The notes: generated by a model not told the origin, from the sequence alone. A stretch of DNA of 64,000 nucleotides from Streptomyces xinghaiensis S187 (GCF_000220705.2 NZ_CP023202.1:1612001-1676000), one strand, 5' to 3'. Positions 15,321 to 23,797 are shown, counted from the stretch's first letter. Translations and numbers: made by a program.

Positions 15321-16805
15321 TCACCCGGACGCGAGGCGCTGTTTGTCGGGTTTCCCCGCGGACGTGAGCGGCACCTCGTCGATGAGCGTGAGACGGGTCG
15401 GCGCGCACGCCCCGCCCAGCTCCCCGGCGACCAGCGCCCGCAGCTCGTCGAGGCGCGGGACGGCACCGGCGGCGGGCACGACGAAGGCGTGCACGGCCTC
15501 CCCGGTGCCGGCGTCGGGGACGGCGACGACATACGCCTCCGCCACCGCCGGATGACCGGCGAGCAGCCGCTCCACCGGTCCGGCGTAGTGCACCTCGGCG
15601 TTCACGATGATCACATCGCGGGTCCGCCCGGTGAGCCACAGCCGGCCGCCCGCGTCGAGCCGGCCGAGGTCGCGGGTGCGCACCCAGCCGCCGGCGAACA
15701 CCCCTGCGGTGAGGCCGGGTTCGCGCCAGTAGCCGGTGCTCTGCGACGGGGTGCGGACGAACAGTTCGCCGTCGGTGCCGGGCGGGACCGGGCGGCCGGA
15801 GGAGTCCCGGACCTCCAGCTCGACGGGCGGCACGCCGAGCGAGCCGGGCACGTCGGACGGGGTGGCCATGGAGATCATGCCGGTCTCGGTCTGGCCGTAG
15901 CCGTGAAAGACCACCGGGCCGAGCACGTCCGCGGCCTCGCGCAGGTGCCCCGGCTCCAGCGGGGAGCCGGACACCATCAGCGCGCGCAGGCCGCTCAGAT
16001 CGGCGGGCGAGGCACGCTGGTCCGCCACGAGCTTCACCAGCCGGGGCACGGTGACGACGCTCGCGGTCGCCCGGTGCCGCACGATCGCGCCGGGCAGGTC
16101 CGGCGGGTCGGCGGTGACGAGGGTGCCGCCCGCCGCGAGGGCCAGCAGCCCGTACTCCATCATCACCTGGCTCGCCAGGGTGCCGAACACCAGGAACCGG
16201 TGCATGTGCCCGGCGAGTTCACGGATCGCCGGCGGCCAGGCGTCCGGCCGGAGCGCCCACCCCGCGGTCATCGCCGCGTACGTCTGCGCGCACGCCTTGG
16301 GAACACCCGTGCTGCCGCTGGTGTGGAGGAGCCTGGCCACGTCCCCCGGCCGGCCCGCGGCGCGCGGCCGGCGGCCGTCGTCCGGCGCGGAGAGGAGTTC
16401 GCCGAGCGGCAGGACGAGCCCGGGCCGCGCACCGTCCGGGCCGCCGGGGCGGTCGGTGACCGTGACGCCGGTGTCCCGCAGCAGCCGGGCCCGGCCGCGT
16501 TCGGGCAGCCCGGGCCGCACGCCGACGACGCGGGCGCCGACCGTGTGCGCGGCGGTGATCGCGGCGAACGCCCCGGGCCCCACGCCGAGCAGCATGGCGA
16601 CGCCGTCGCCGGGCCCCACGCCGTGCCGCCGCAGGCAGCGCGCGGCGCGCCGCACCATACCGAGCAGCTCGTCCCCGGAGACCGCCCGGCCGGCGTGCTC
16701 GAACACCGGCCGCTCCCCCGCCGCGCCGAGGAGGTCCAGGACGGCGCCGGGGAACTGCTCGGCCACATCGGACTCGGCCACGTCGGACTCAGCCACGTAG
16801 GACAA
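15321..16805 (-). CDS. Acyl-CoA ligase (AMP-forming, ANL superfamily)
   Basis: 494 aa. The phosphate-binding A3 motif LLHTSGSTGVPKA, the A5 motif VFHGYGQTETGMIS, the A7/A8 region GGWVRTRDLGRLDAGGRLWL then TGRTRDVIIVNAE, and the C-terminal catalytic Lys motif TSAGKPDKQRL are all present. It therefore should form an acyl-adenylate and a thioester. Its aromatic or fatty acid substrate cannot be assigned; p-coumarate from the lyase is one candidate. TTG 16805 has AAGGA 6–10 nt upstream. In-frame GTGs at 16796, 16781 and 16766 lie in a triple repeat encoding VAESD-VAESD-VAEQ. It overlaps the end of flavoprotein 2 by 17 nt, so they are co-transcribed. Confidence 0.88.
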   Translation of the reverse strand: MSYVAESDVAESDVAEQFPGAVLDLLGAAGERPVFEHAGRAVSGDELLGMVRRAARCLRRHGVGPGDGVAMLLGVGPGAFAAITAAHTVGARVVGVRPGLPERGRARLLRDTGVTVTDRPGGPDGARPGLVLPLGELLSAPDDGRRPRAAGRPGDVARLLHTSGSTGVPKACAQTYAAMTAGWALRPDAWPPAIRELAGHMHRFLVFGTLASQVMMEYGLLALAAGGTLVTADPPDLPGAIVRHRATASVVTVPRLVKLVADQRASPADLSGLRALMVSGSPLEPGHLREAADVLGPVVFHGYGQTETGMISMATPSDVPGSLGVPPVELEVRDSSGRPVPPGTDGELFVRTPSQSTGYWREPGLTAGVFAGGWVRTRDLGRLDAGGRLWLTGRTRDVIIVNAEVHYAGPVERLLAGHPAVAEAYVVAVPDAGTGEAVHAFVVPAAGAVPRLDELRALVAGELGGACAPTRLTLIDEVPLTSAGKPDKQRLASG

Positions 16806-18342
16806 GGCAGTCCTTCACGAACGCGGTGAGCGGCTGCCGGTGGACCACCGGGATGTCCCAGTCGTTCTCCAGGTTCTCCGCCAGATGGTGGGTGCCGGCG
16901 AGGACGCCGTCGCGGTAATGGCGGACGACGGGGTGCAGGTAGGTGGAGTCCATCGCGTGGTCGGCGTCGTTCTCCGCGACGCGGGGCACGGTGGCGTCGA
17001 ACGGGTCGGCCTGCTCGTGGTCCGGCCCGTACTCCAGATCGACGGTGAAGCGGTGCGGCGCTCCACCGAGCAGGCCGTCGGTGACATAGTCGAGCGGGAC
17101 CTCCTCCTCGTACCGGGCCCGGTCGCCGTCCACGCTGACGACATCGCCGAGGACACCGAACTGCTGCCACAGGGCGGACGAGCGGTTGACGCGGGCGGTG
17201 ATCGCGTCGGCGATCGCCTCCGGCGCCGCGGCGAGCGGCTCACCCGGCCACGGCGCGCCGTGGTACCGCGCGCCCAGGATGCGGTGCAGGGCGCGCGTCC
17301 CGTACCGGAAGCCGTGGACGAAGCCGTTGGTCGACCTCTTGAAGTCCCGCTGCTGGGTCAGCGTTCCGGCGAAGTACAGGCCCGGGACGTTCACCGACTC
17401 GTAGGCGGAGGTCTGCTCGGGGAACCGGTCGTCGATGACGAGAGCGGGACGGCAGTCCGCGTCGAACACGGAGGCGTCGAAGCGGAAGCCGGTGCAGGCG
17501 ATGATCCGGTCGTAGTGCAGTTCGCGCAGCCGCTCCGCGGTCCGGGCGTAGCGGAACATCACCCGCAACCGGCCGTCGCCGGCCCGCTCGATGCTCTCCA
17601 CGCTGCCGTCGAGGACCGCGTTCTGCGACTTGAGCTGGTAGCTGTCCAGGAAGTTGTTGTTCACCGCGCGCAGATGCCCGACGAAGTGGGTCTGCCAGGC
17701 CATCCGCACCGAGTGCGGCCCGGCGACGTGGATCACCGCCGCCTTCTCCATCAGGGCGTCGGCCGTTTCGAAGCCGGAGTTGCCCTTGCCGATGACGAGC
17801 ACCCGCCGGCCGGTGAAGGACGCCGGGTCCGGGTCGAAGGTGTCGTAGCGTTCGGCGAGCCCGATGCCGGGGATCGGCGGCTCGTTGAGGGCGGAGACGC
17901 CGGTGGCCACGACGATCCGCCGCGCCCGCCACTCCCGCCCGCCGCCGTCGAGCACGGTGAAGCCGTCCTCCGATCGGGAGACGCGGACGACCTCGGTGCC
18001 GTACTCGACGCGGGCACCGGTGCGTTCCGCGAAGTCGGCCAGATAGCGCACCATGTCGTCGGCGTGCGGGAAGTAGCGCTCGCTGTAGCGCGTGAAGAGC
18101 AGCTCCGGATCGTCGCTGAGCAGCGAGTTCCAGTCCATGCGCAGCTTCAGTTCCGGGTCGGAGTACCCGGTGTGCACCTTGTTGACCGAGATGAGCCGGC
18201 GGTGCCGGGGATACCGGGTGAAGAACGTCCCCGGCCCGCTCCCCCGCTCCAGGACGACGTAGTCGCGGCCGTCGCGTTCCATGAGGGCCGCGAGCTGCAG
18301 CCCGGCCGGTCCGGCCCCGATGATCAGGAAATCTCGCACCAT
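16789..18342 (-). CDS. FOXRED2-like FAD-dependent monooxygenase/oxidoreductase 2
   Basis: 517 aa, a close paralogue of the flavoprotein at 8811–10439 through nearly its whole length. It shares LIIGAGPAGLQLAALMERDG, FFTRYPRHRRLISVNKVHTG, MDWNSLLSDDPELLFTRYSE, VIGKGNSGFETADALMEKAA and HLRAVNNNFLDSYQLKSQNA. It lacks the Ala/Pro tail of the other copy. ATG 18342 is the only sensible start and has no Shine-Dalgarno; a TAGCGT -10 box ends 7 nt upstream. It heads an operon with the acyl-CoA ligase. Two retained paralogues in one locus suggest two successive oxidations or a heteromeric enzyme. Confidence 0.86.
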   Translation of the reverse strand: MVRDFLIIGAGPAGLQLAALMERDGRDYVVLERGSGPGTFFTRYPRHRRLISVNKVHTGYSDPELKLRMDWNSLLSDDPELLFTRYSERYFPHADDMVRYLADFAERTGARVEYGTEVVRVSRSEDGFTVLDGGGREWRARRIVVATGVSALNEPPIPGIGLAERYDTFDPDPASFTGRRVLVIGKGNSGFETADALMEKAAVIHVAGPHSVRMAWQTHFVGHLRAVNNNFLDSYQLKSQNAVLDGSVESIERAGDGRLRVMFRYARTAERLRELHYDRIIACTGFRFDASVFDADCRPALVIDDRFPEQTSAYESVNVPGLYFAGTLTQQRDFKRSTNGFVHGFRYGTRALHRILGARYHGAPWPGEPLAAAPEAIADAITARVNRSSALWQQFGVLGDVVSVDGDRARYEEEVPLDYVTDGLLGGAPHRFTVDLEYGPDHEQADPFDATVPRVAENDADHAMDSTYLHPVVRHYRDGVLAGTHHLAENLENDWDIPVVHRQPLTAFVKDCLVLRG

Positions 18343-18381
18343 GCCGGGGACGCTAGCGACGGAACCTCAGAACCCTCTGAG
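18343..18381 (-). promoter_or_regulatory. Leaderless promoter of flavoprotein 2 with the shared palindrome
   Basis: Minus strand: CTCAGAGGGTTCTGAG (18381–18366, two mismatched centre pairs), then 10 nt, TAGCGT (18355–18350), 7 nt and ATG 18342. Spacing and sequence match the promoter of flavoprotein 1 almost base for base (AATCTCAGAG.G.TCTGAG, then TAGC.T, then CC.GG.). The palindrome lies immediately after the stop codon of the upstream permease gene. Confidence 0.75.
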
Positions 18382-18382
18382 A

Positions 18383-20446
18383 TTACCGGCGGGTGCGGAC
18401 CAGCAGGTGGAGGAAGTACGGGGTGCCGATCACGGCGGTCATGAGGCCGGCGCCGAGCTGGGCGGGCGCGATCACGGTGCGGCCCACCAGGTCGGCGGTG
18501 CAGACCAGGACGGCGCCCAGCAGCACCGCGACCGGTATGACCCGGGCGTGCCGCCGGCCGGCGAGGGCGCGGGCCGCGTGGGGGGCGACGAGACCGACGA
18601 AGCCGATGGTGCCCGCGGCGGCGACGGCCGTGGCGCTGAGCAGGACGCTCAGGGCGAGGAAGCCGAGGCGCCCGCGGGCGAGGCCGAGTCCGAGGAGGCG
18701 CGGGGTGTCCTCGTCGAGCGACACGAGGTCGAGCTCGGTGCGCCGCGCGGCGGCGACGGCCAGGCCCACGGCGAGGGCGGCCGCGAGGGGGACCACGTCG
18801 GGCAGGGTCCGGCCGTAGGTGGAGCCCGAGAGCCAGGTGAGCGCCTTCGTGGCGTTGAAGGGGTCGGTCAGCACGATGAGCAGGCTGATCAGGGCGCCCG
18901 TCCCGGTGGCGACGCCGAATCCGACGAGGACCAGCCGGTTCTGGCGGAACCCGCCGCGCGCGGCGAGCCCGAAGACGACGAGGGCGCTGACCGCGGCGCC
19001 CGCGAAGGCCGCTCCGGCCACGCTCCACGCCCCGGCCGCCGGCACCGTCGTCACGAGCAGCACGGCGCCCAGCGCGGCCCCGTGGGAGACGCCCAGGATG
19101 CCGGGTTCCGCGAGCGGGTTGCGCGTCACGGCCTGGACGAGCGTCCCGGACAGGGCCAGCGCGCCGCCCGCGAGGAGGGCGGCGAGGACGCGCGGCACCC
19201 GGGTGTCGAGGACGAACCCGGTGGTCTGCCCGGCGCGCCCGAGCGCCCAGTTGGCCACGTCGCCCAGCAGCAGCTTGGCGTCTCCCAGCAGGACGGCGGC
19301 GATGACCACACCGGCGAGCAGGGCCGCGAGAACGGCCGTGGTGGTGAGGAAGACGGCCCGGCTCCTGATGCGCACCGGGTCGGCCGCGGCGCCCGAGGTG
19401 TCCCGGAGCCGGGTGGCCATGACGATCAGGAAGACGGCGCCGAGGAGGCCGGTGACGACGCCGGTCGGCACGGCGACGGCGGTGTCGGCCGCGACGGCCG
19501 TGCGCAGCACCACGTCCGAACCGAGCACCAGGGCGGCGCCGGTGAGGCCGGCGAGGGGAAGGGCGGCACGGGTCCGGGCGAAGGCGCGGAACCGGCGCGC
19601 GAGGGGGCGGACGAGGGCGGGTGCGCACAGGCCGACGAAGCCGATCGGCCCGGCGAGGGTGACGGCGGCCGTGGAGAGGAGCGCCGCGAGCACGACGGCG
19701 CCGACGCGGGTGGCCCGCACCGGGACGCCGAGGCCGCGGGCCGCGTCGTCGCCGAGCGCCAGGGCGTCCATCCGGCGGGCGAGAAGCAGCAGCCCGGCGA
19801 ACCCGGCGACGGCGAGGGGCACCGTCTGCAGGACGCCGTCGAAGCCGTTCTGGGCGATGCTGCCCTGGTTCCACGCGTAGAGGCCCTCCGTCTCCCGCGG
19901 GAACAGCAGGAGCAGTCCCTGGGTGACGGCGGTGAGGCCGAGGGTGAGGGCGCTGCCGGCCAGGACGAGGCGGACGGTTCCGGAGCCGAGGCCGGACAGC
20001 CCGAGCACCACGGCCGCCGCCGCGAGACCGCCGGCGAAGGCCACGCCGGAGGAGGCGAGCAGCGGGAGCGAGACGCCGGTGGCGGCGGCGAGCCCCAGGG
20101 CCAGGTAGGAGCCGGCGTTGACGGCGAGGGTGTCGGGCGAGGCGAGGACGTTGCGGCTGACCGCCTGCAGGGCGGCGCCCGCCGCCCCGAGCACGGCCCC
20201 GACGAGCAGCCCGGCGGCCGTTCTCGGCAGCCGCGAGGCGATGACGACGGACGCGTCGGCGGGGTCGGCCCGGCCGGTGAGCGCCTTCCAGACCTCGGGG
20301 GCGCCCACGGCGGCCGTGCCCTCGGTGACGTCCACCAGTGCGAGGGCGGTGACCAGCAGGAGCAGTGCGGCCGTCACCGCGGCCGCACCCGTCCGGGACG
20401 GTGCCGCCGCCGGACGGGTGGCGGGAGGTGTCGCGGTGACGGTCAT
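18383..20446 (-). CDS. Ferric siderophore ABC permease, fused double FecCD domain
   Basis: 687 aa with about 18–20 hydrophobic helices in two homologous halves. Each half has FecCD/BtuC signatures. The first has ALTGRADPADASVVIASRLP, RTAAGLLVGAVLGAAGAALQ, then AVSRNVLASPDTLAVNAGS. The second has RVLAALLAGGALALSGTLVQ, then AVTRNPLAEPGILGVSHGA. This is the single-chain version of the usual two-subunit permease and imports ferric siderophores with the adjacent lipoprotein and ATPase. It ends 2 bp before the palindrome of the flavoprotein 2 promoter, and its start is 4 bp from the stop of the binding-protein gene. Confidence 0.9.
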   Translation of the reverse strand: MTVTATPPATRPAAAPSRTGAAAVTAALLLLVTALALVDVTEGTAAVGAPEVWKALTGRADPADASVVIASRLPRTAAGLLVGAVLGAAGAALQAVSRNVLASPDTLAVNAGSYLALGLAAATGVSLPLLASSGVAFAGGLAAAAVVLGLSGLGSGTVRLVLAGSALTLGLTAVTQGLLLLFPRETEGLYAWNQGSIAQNGFDGVLQTVPLAVAGFAGLLLLARRMDALALGDDAARGLGVPVRATRVGAVVLAALLSTAAVTLAGPIGFVGLCAPALVRPLARRFRAFARTRAALPLAGLTGAALVLGSDVVLRTAVAADTAVAVPTGVVTGLLGAVFLIVMATRLRDTSGAAADPVRIRSRAVFLTTTAVLAALLAGVVIAAVLLGDAKLLLGDVANWALGRAGQTTGFVLDTRVPRVLAALLAGGALALSGTLVQAVTRNPLAEPGILGVSHGAALGAVLLVTTVPAAGAWSVAGAAFAGAAVSALVVFGLAARGGFRQNRLVLVGFGVATGTGALISLLIVLTDPFNATKALTWLSGSTYGRTLPDVVPLAAALAVGLAVAAARRTELDLVSLDEDTPRLLGLGLARGRLGFLALSVLLSATAVAAAGTIGFVGLVAPHAARALAGRRHARVIPVAVLLGAVLVCTADLVGRTVIAPAQLGAGLMTAVIGTPYFLHLLVRTRR

Positions 20447-20449
20447 GGG

Positions 20450-21427
20450 CTACCGCGTCAGCGCGGCGACGACGGAGTCGATGTACTGGTTCATCGACTC
20501 GGGGCCGCCGAACATCCAGATGCCGTCGGGCAGCCGGTGGACGTTGTCCTGCTGCACGAACGGCAGCGAGGTCCACACCTTGTCGTCGGCGAGGGCGCCG
20601 GCGAAGGGGTTGCTGTTCTTGTCGCCGTCGTTGCCGATGTAGGCGAAGTGCGTGTCGTCGTCCAGCTCGGTGAGCCCTTCGACGTCGGTGGTGCCGAGGC
20701 CGTAGGCCTTGTCGCCCTTGACGGTCCAGGCGTTCTCCAGGCCGAGCTTCTCGTTGACGGCGCCGATGAGCGAGCCGCTGGTGAAGGGGCGGATGGAGAC
20801 CTGGTTGGAGACGACGTAGCCGTCGGCGAAGGCGTACGGGGCACCGTCGAGACCGGCGCCGGCGAGGGCCTTCCTCCCCTCGGTGATCTTGGTGTCGAAC
20901 TCCTTCTTCAGCTTCCCGGCCCGCTCGGTGGTGCCGGTGGCCTCGGCGATGAGGTCGAGGTTCTCGGTCATCTGCCCGATCGGGTCGGAGGCGTCGGCGG
21001 GGCGCACCTCCAGGACCGGGGCGATCTTCCGCAGTTGCTTCACGGCGGCCGGCGGCAGGTCGGTGGTGGCGACGACGAGGTCCGGCTTCAGGGCGGCGAT
21101 GGTGTCCATGCTGGGCTCGCCGCGGGTGCCGATGTCCTTGGGCTCGTTCTTCAGCGGGACCGCGGTGTCCCAGGTCCTGTAACCCTTGACGTCGGCGACG
21201 CCGGCGGGGTCGACGCCCAGCGATATCAGGCTCTCGACGATGTTCCACTCGGTGCCGACGACCTTCTCGGCGGGCCCGTCGAGCTCGACCTCCGTACCGG
21301 AGGCGTCGGTGAGGGTGATGCGCTCGGCGGTCTTCTCCGCCGTGCCGTCGGCGGCGGGCTCGGTCGTCCCGCAGGCGGTCAGGGTGAGGGCCGCGGCGGT
21401 GACCGCGGCGAGGAGGAGGCGTCTCAT
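20450..21427 (-). CDS. Siderophore-binding lipoprotein (FecB/FepB type)
   Basis: 325 aa. A lipoprotein signal peptide ends in the lipobox LTAC, with Cys19 the predicted lipidated residue. The mature part has the class III binding-protein pattern: ITLTDASGTEVELDGPAEKV at the start, LISLGVDPAGVADV, and IAALKPDLVVATTDLPP between the two lobes. It should deliver a ferric siderophore to the fused permease encoded next. ATG 21427 overlaps the stop of the upstream ATPase gene (ATGA), so it is translationally coupled. The siderophore identity cannot be inferred, and no siderophore synthetase is in the window. Confidence 0.9.
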   Translation of the reverse strand: MRRLLLAAVTAAALTLTACGTTEPAADGTAEKTAERITLTDASGTEVELDGPAEKVVGTEWNIVESLISLGVDPAGVADVKGYRTWDTAVPLKNEPKDIGTRGEPSMDTIAALKPDLVVATTDLPPAAVKQLRKIAPVLEVRPADASDPIGQMTENLDLIAEATGTTERAGKLKKEFDTKITEGRKALAGAGLDGAPYAFADGYVVSNQVSIRPFTSGSLIGAVNEKLGLENAWTVKGDKAYGLGTTDVEGLTELDDDTHFAYIGNDGDKNSNPFAGALADDKVWTSLPFVQQDNVHRLPDGIWMFGGPESMNQYIDSVVAALTR

Positions 21428-22284
21428 GAAGGGGCACTGAGCCTTTCGGTTCGCGTGTGGTGCCGGCCGATGGCGCGGGTGCGCAGCCGGCCGGTGACGG
21501 GGTCGGTGTCGACGTCGATGCGGATGCCGTACGTCTCGGTCAGCCGCTGGGGCGTCAGGACGTCCTCGGGCGGGCCCTCGGCGGCGATCCGTCCCTCGTC
21601 GAGCAGGACGATCCGGTCGGCGACGGCCGCGGCCTGGTCCAGGTCGTGCAGGACCGTGCCCACGGCGATCCCGTGGTCGTCCGCCAAGTCGCGGATCAGG
21701 TCGAGGAGTTCGACCTGGTAGCGCAGGTCGAGGTAGGTCGTCGGCTCGTCGAGCAGGAGCACGCCGGTCTCCTGGGCGAGGCAGCCGGCCAGCCAGACCC
21801 GCTGGAGCTGCCCTCCGGAGAGGTGCTCGGCCCCGCGGTCGGCGAGTTCCGACGCGCCCGTCATGGCGAGCGCGCGGTCCACCGCGGCGGGGCCGTCCGG
21901 GTCCGCCCCGCCCCAGCGGCCCCGGTACGGGTAGCGGCCGAACTCGACGACGTCGCGCACCGTCAGCCCGCTGGGCGTGGGGCGGCCCTGGGTCAGCAGG
22001 GCCACGCGGCGCGCGAACGCGCGGGAACTCAGGGCGAGGCCGTCGGTGTCCGTGTCGAGGACGAGCGTGGCGGTCCTGGGCCGCAGCAGACGCGCCAGCG
22101 TGCGCAGGAGTGTCGACTTGCCGCTTCCGTTCGGGCCCACCAGGGCGGTGACCTCACCGGGTCGCAGCGTCATCGAGGCGTCGTGCACGACGTCGGTGCC
22201 GTCGTACGCCACGGTGACCCCGGTGGCCGTCAGTCGATGACCACGGGGGCTCGGGGTCGCGGATATCTCTTCACCACCAGGCAC
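21424..22284 (-). CDS. Siderophore ABC transporter ATPase (FecE type)
   Basis: 286 aa. Walker A LVGPNGSGKSTLLRTLARLL, the Q-loop region TQGRPTPSGLTVRDVVEFGR-YPY, the signature LSGGQLQRVWLAGCLAQ, Walker B VLLLDEPTTYLDLRYQ and the H-loop TVLHDLDQAA are all intact. The Q-loop YPY and DLRYQ features are typical of FecE/FhuC ATPases. It is the first gene of the operon ATPase–binding protein–permease and lies 7 nt downstream of an iron box, so it is probably repressed by an IdeR/DmdR-type regulator when iron is plentiful. Confidence 0.92.
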   Translation of the reverse strand: MPGGEEISATPSPRGHRLTATGVTVAYDGTDVVHDASMTLRPGEVTALVGPNGSGKSTLLRTLARLLRPRTATLVLDTDTDGLALSSRAFARRVALLTQGRPTPSGLTVRDVVEFGRYPYRGRWGGADPDGPAAVDRALAMTGASELADRGAEHLSGGQLQRVWLAGCLAQETGVLLLDEPTTYLDLRYQVELLDLIRDLADDHGIAVGTVLHDLDQAAAVADRIVLLDEGRIAAEGPPEDVLTPQRLTETYGIRIDVDTDPVTGRLRTRAIGRHHTRTERLSAPS

Positions 22285-22291
22285 GCAGCAC

Positions 22292-22308
22292 AGGTTAGCC
22301 TAACCTAA
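22292..22308 (-). promoter_or_regulatory. Iron box (IdeR/DmdR-type operator)
   Basis: The minus strand reads TTAGGTTAGGCTAACCT, matching the actinobacterial DtxR/IdeR/DmdR consensus TTAGGTTAGGCTAACCTAA at every position present. It lies just upstream of the importer ATPase start at 22284, so an iron-loaded repressor would block this operon. Confidence 0.9.
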
Positions 22309-22395
22309 CAAGGTGCCGAACCGGGGGGCGCCGGACACCGGGATCGCTGCGGCCGGACGCGCGCGATCGCCGAACCGGCCACCGCTCCGCGCCGC

Positions 22396-23553
22396 TCACC
22401 AGTCCAGCGGAAGCGTCGCGAGGTACCGGCCGAGCAGGCCGGAGATGATCCGGTGGTCACTGAGGGACGGGTGCCAGTCGCAGCCGAGACGGTCCAGGGC
22501 CGGGTCGTCGTAGTACCAGTAGCCCACCCGGCGATCGCCCCGCGCGACGCGGTTCCGGACGATGCGCTCGGCGGTGTCGGCGAAGGCGGTGGTGCCGGAC
22601 ACGGAGGTGGCGCTGACGACGAGGTGGGTCCCGGCACCGTAGCGGGCGCGCAGCTTGTCGAGGAAGCCGTGGTAGGCGCTCTCGTAGGCGGCGATGAGCT
22701 CGTCCTGCGTGGCCCAGGGCTCGCCCGCGTTGAGCGGGGTCGAGAAGTCGTTGATGCCCAGCCCGATGACCACGACCTGCGGGTTCCAGGTGTCCGGCTT
22801 CTCCCACACGTCGCCCGCGACGTGCAGCAACGCCCGGTCGTAGTACGTGCGGTAGTCGGTGCCGGGCTCGCCGCCGTTGTAGTTGCGCACCATGCCCCGG
22901 CCGGAGAAGGCGTTCTGCTGGTGATCGGCGCCGAGGGCTTCGGCGGTGAGGGCGGGGAAGGCGAGGCCGGCGTTGGTGTTCCGGTCGACACCGCCGGTGG
23001 CGGAACAGTCGCGGGTGTCCGAGGTGTTGCCGTATCCGGCGGTGTAGGAGTCGCCGATGAACTCGATCTGCCGGCACCGCGCCGCGGGGGCGGGCAGCAT
23101 CCGGCCTCCCCCGGCGGCGGCGAACCCGCCGAACCGGCCCGCGGCCCAGGCGCTTTCCGTCCGCTTGACGAGCCGCACGCCGTGTTCGCCGTCCGGCAGG
23201 CCGTCGATCCACGAGGTGGTCCGGCCCGGGGTCACCAGGGTGGTGACGGTCTCTCCGTCGATCCGGACGTCGTAGTCGTTGACGGCGTCGTCGAGCACGA
23301 CGCCGACGCCGGTGCCGCGGAAACGGCCCTCGAAGGAGATGCCGGGCCAGCTGTACCGCACGTATCCGCCGTCCGCCTCCTTCACCCGGCCCACCGTCCG
23401 GTACGCGGCCGGGGCGGTGGACGGCCGCGAGGCGCGGGCCGGGGACGCCTGTGACGCCGGGGACGCCTGGGACGGAGACGTCACGGTGGTGACGAGGCCC
23501 GCGGCCGAGGCCGTGAGGAACGTCCGCCGGGAGAGGTGACGAGACCTGCGCAT
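22396..23553 (-). CDS. Tat-exported SGNH/GDSL esterase (CE2-like)
   Basis: 385 aa. The twin-arginine signal SRRTFLTASAAGLVTTV is near residues 9–25. An N-terminal jelly-roll-like domain (~45–150, with YVRYSWPGISFEGRFRGTGV) precedes the SGNH hydrolase: GDSYTAGYGN (Ser), then an Asn block IGLGINDF and the C-terminal DWHPS with the Asp/His pair. Jelly roll plus SGNH is the layout of carbohydrate esterase family 2 acetyl esterases, so deacetylation of plant or cell-wall polysaccharide is likely. It is read towards the iron box but is separated from the importer operon by 111 bp. Confidence 0.85.
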   Translation of the reverse strand: MRRSRHLSRRTFLTASAAGLVTTVTSPSQASPASQASPARASRPSTAPAAYRTVGRVKEADGGYVRYSWPGISFEGRFRGTGVGVVLDDAVNDYDVRIDGETVTTLVTPGRTTSWIDGLPDGEHGVRLVKRTESAWAAGRFGGFAAAGGGRMLPAPAARCRQIEFIGDSYTAGYGNTSDTRDCSATGGVDRNTNAGLAFPALTAEALGADHQQNAFSGRGMVRNYNGGEPGTDYRTYYDRALLHVAGDVWEKPDTWNPQVVVIGLGINDFSTPLNAGEPWATQDELIAAYESAYHGFLDKLRARYGAGTHLVVSATSVSGTTAFADTAERIVRNRVARGDRRVGYWYYDDPALDRLGCDWHPSLSDHRIISGLLGRYLATLPLDW

Positions 23554-23797
23554 GTGCGGTTCCCTTCGCTGTCCTGGACGGCTCGTGGCCGGAGGGGGAA
23601 GCCACCCATGGGAGCGCTCCCCGCCGCCACACCATCAGTCGCGGCGCGGTGGGCGTCAAGACGGCAGGAGGGGCCGGGGCATCGGCACGAGCCGGGCCAG
23701 GCCGGGACGCACCGTGGAGCGGGGTCCACGAGGCCGCCGGGGCGGAGGCGTGCGCCCGGTCCCTCAGCCGCGTCCACGGCCGCGGCCCGGGCCGGCG

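Noticed and set aside
16789..22284. Flavoprotein 2 as a siderophore N-hydroxylase because it is next to a siderophore importer
   Set aside because: The sequence is FOXRED2-like rather than ornithine/lysine N-hydroxylase-like, its operator differs from the iron box, and no NIS or NRPS siderophore gene is present.
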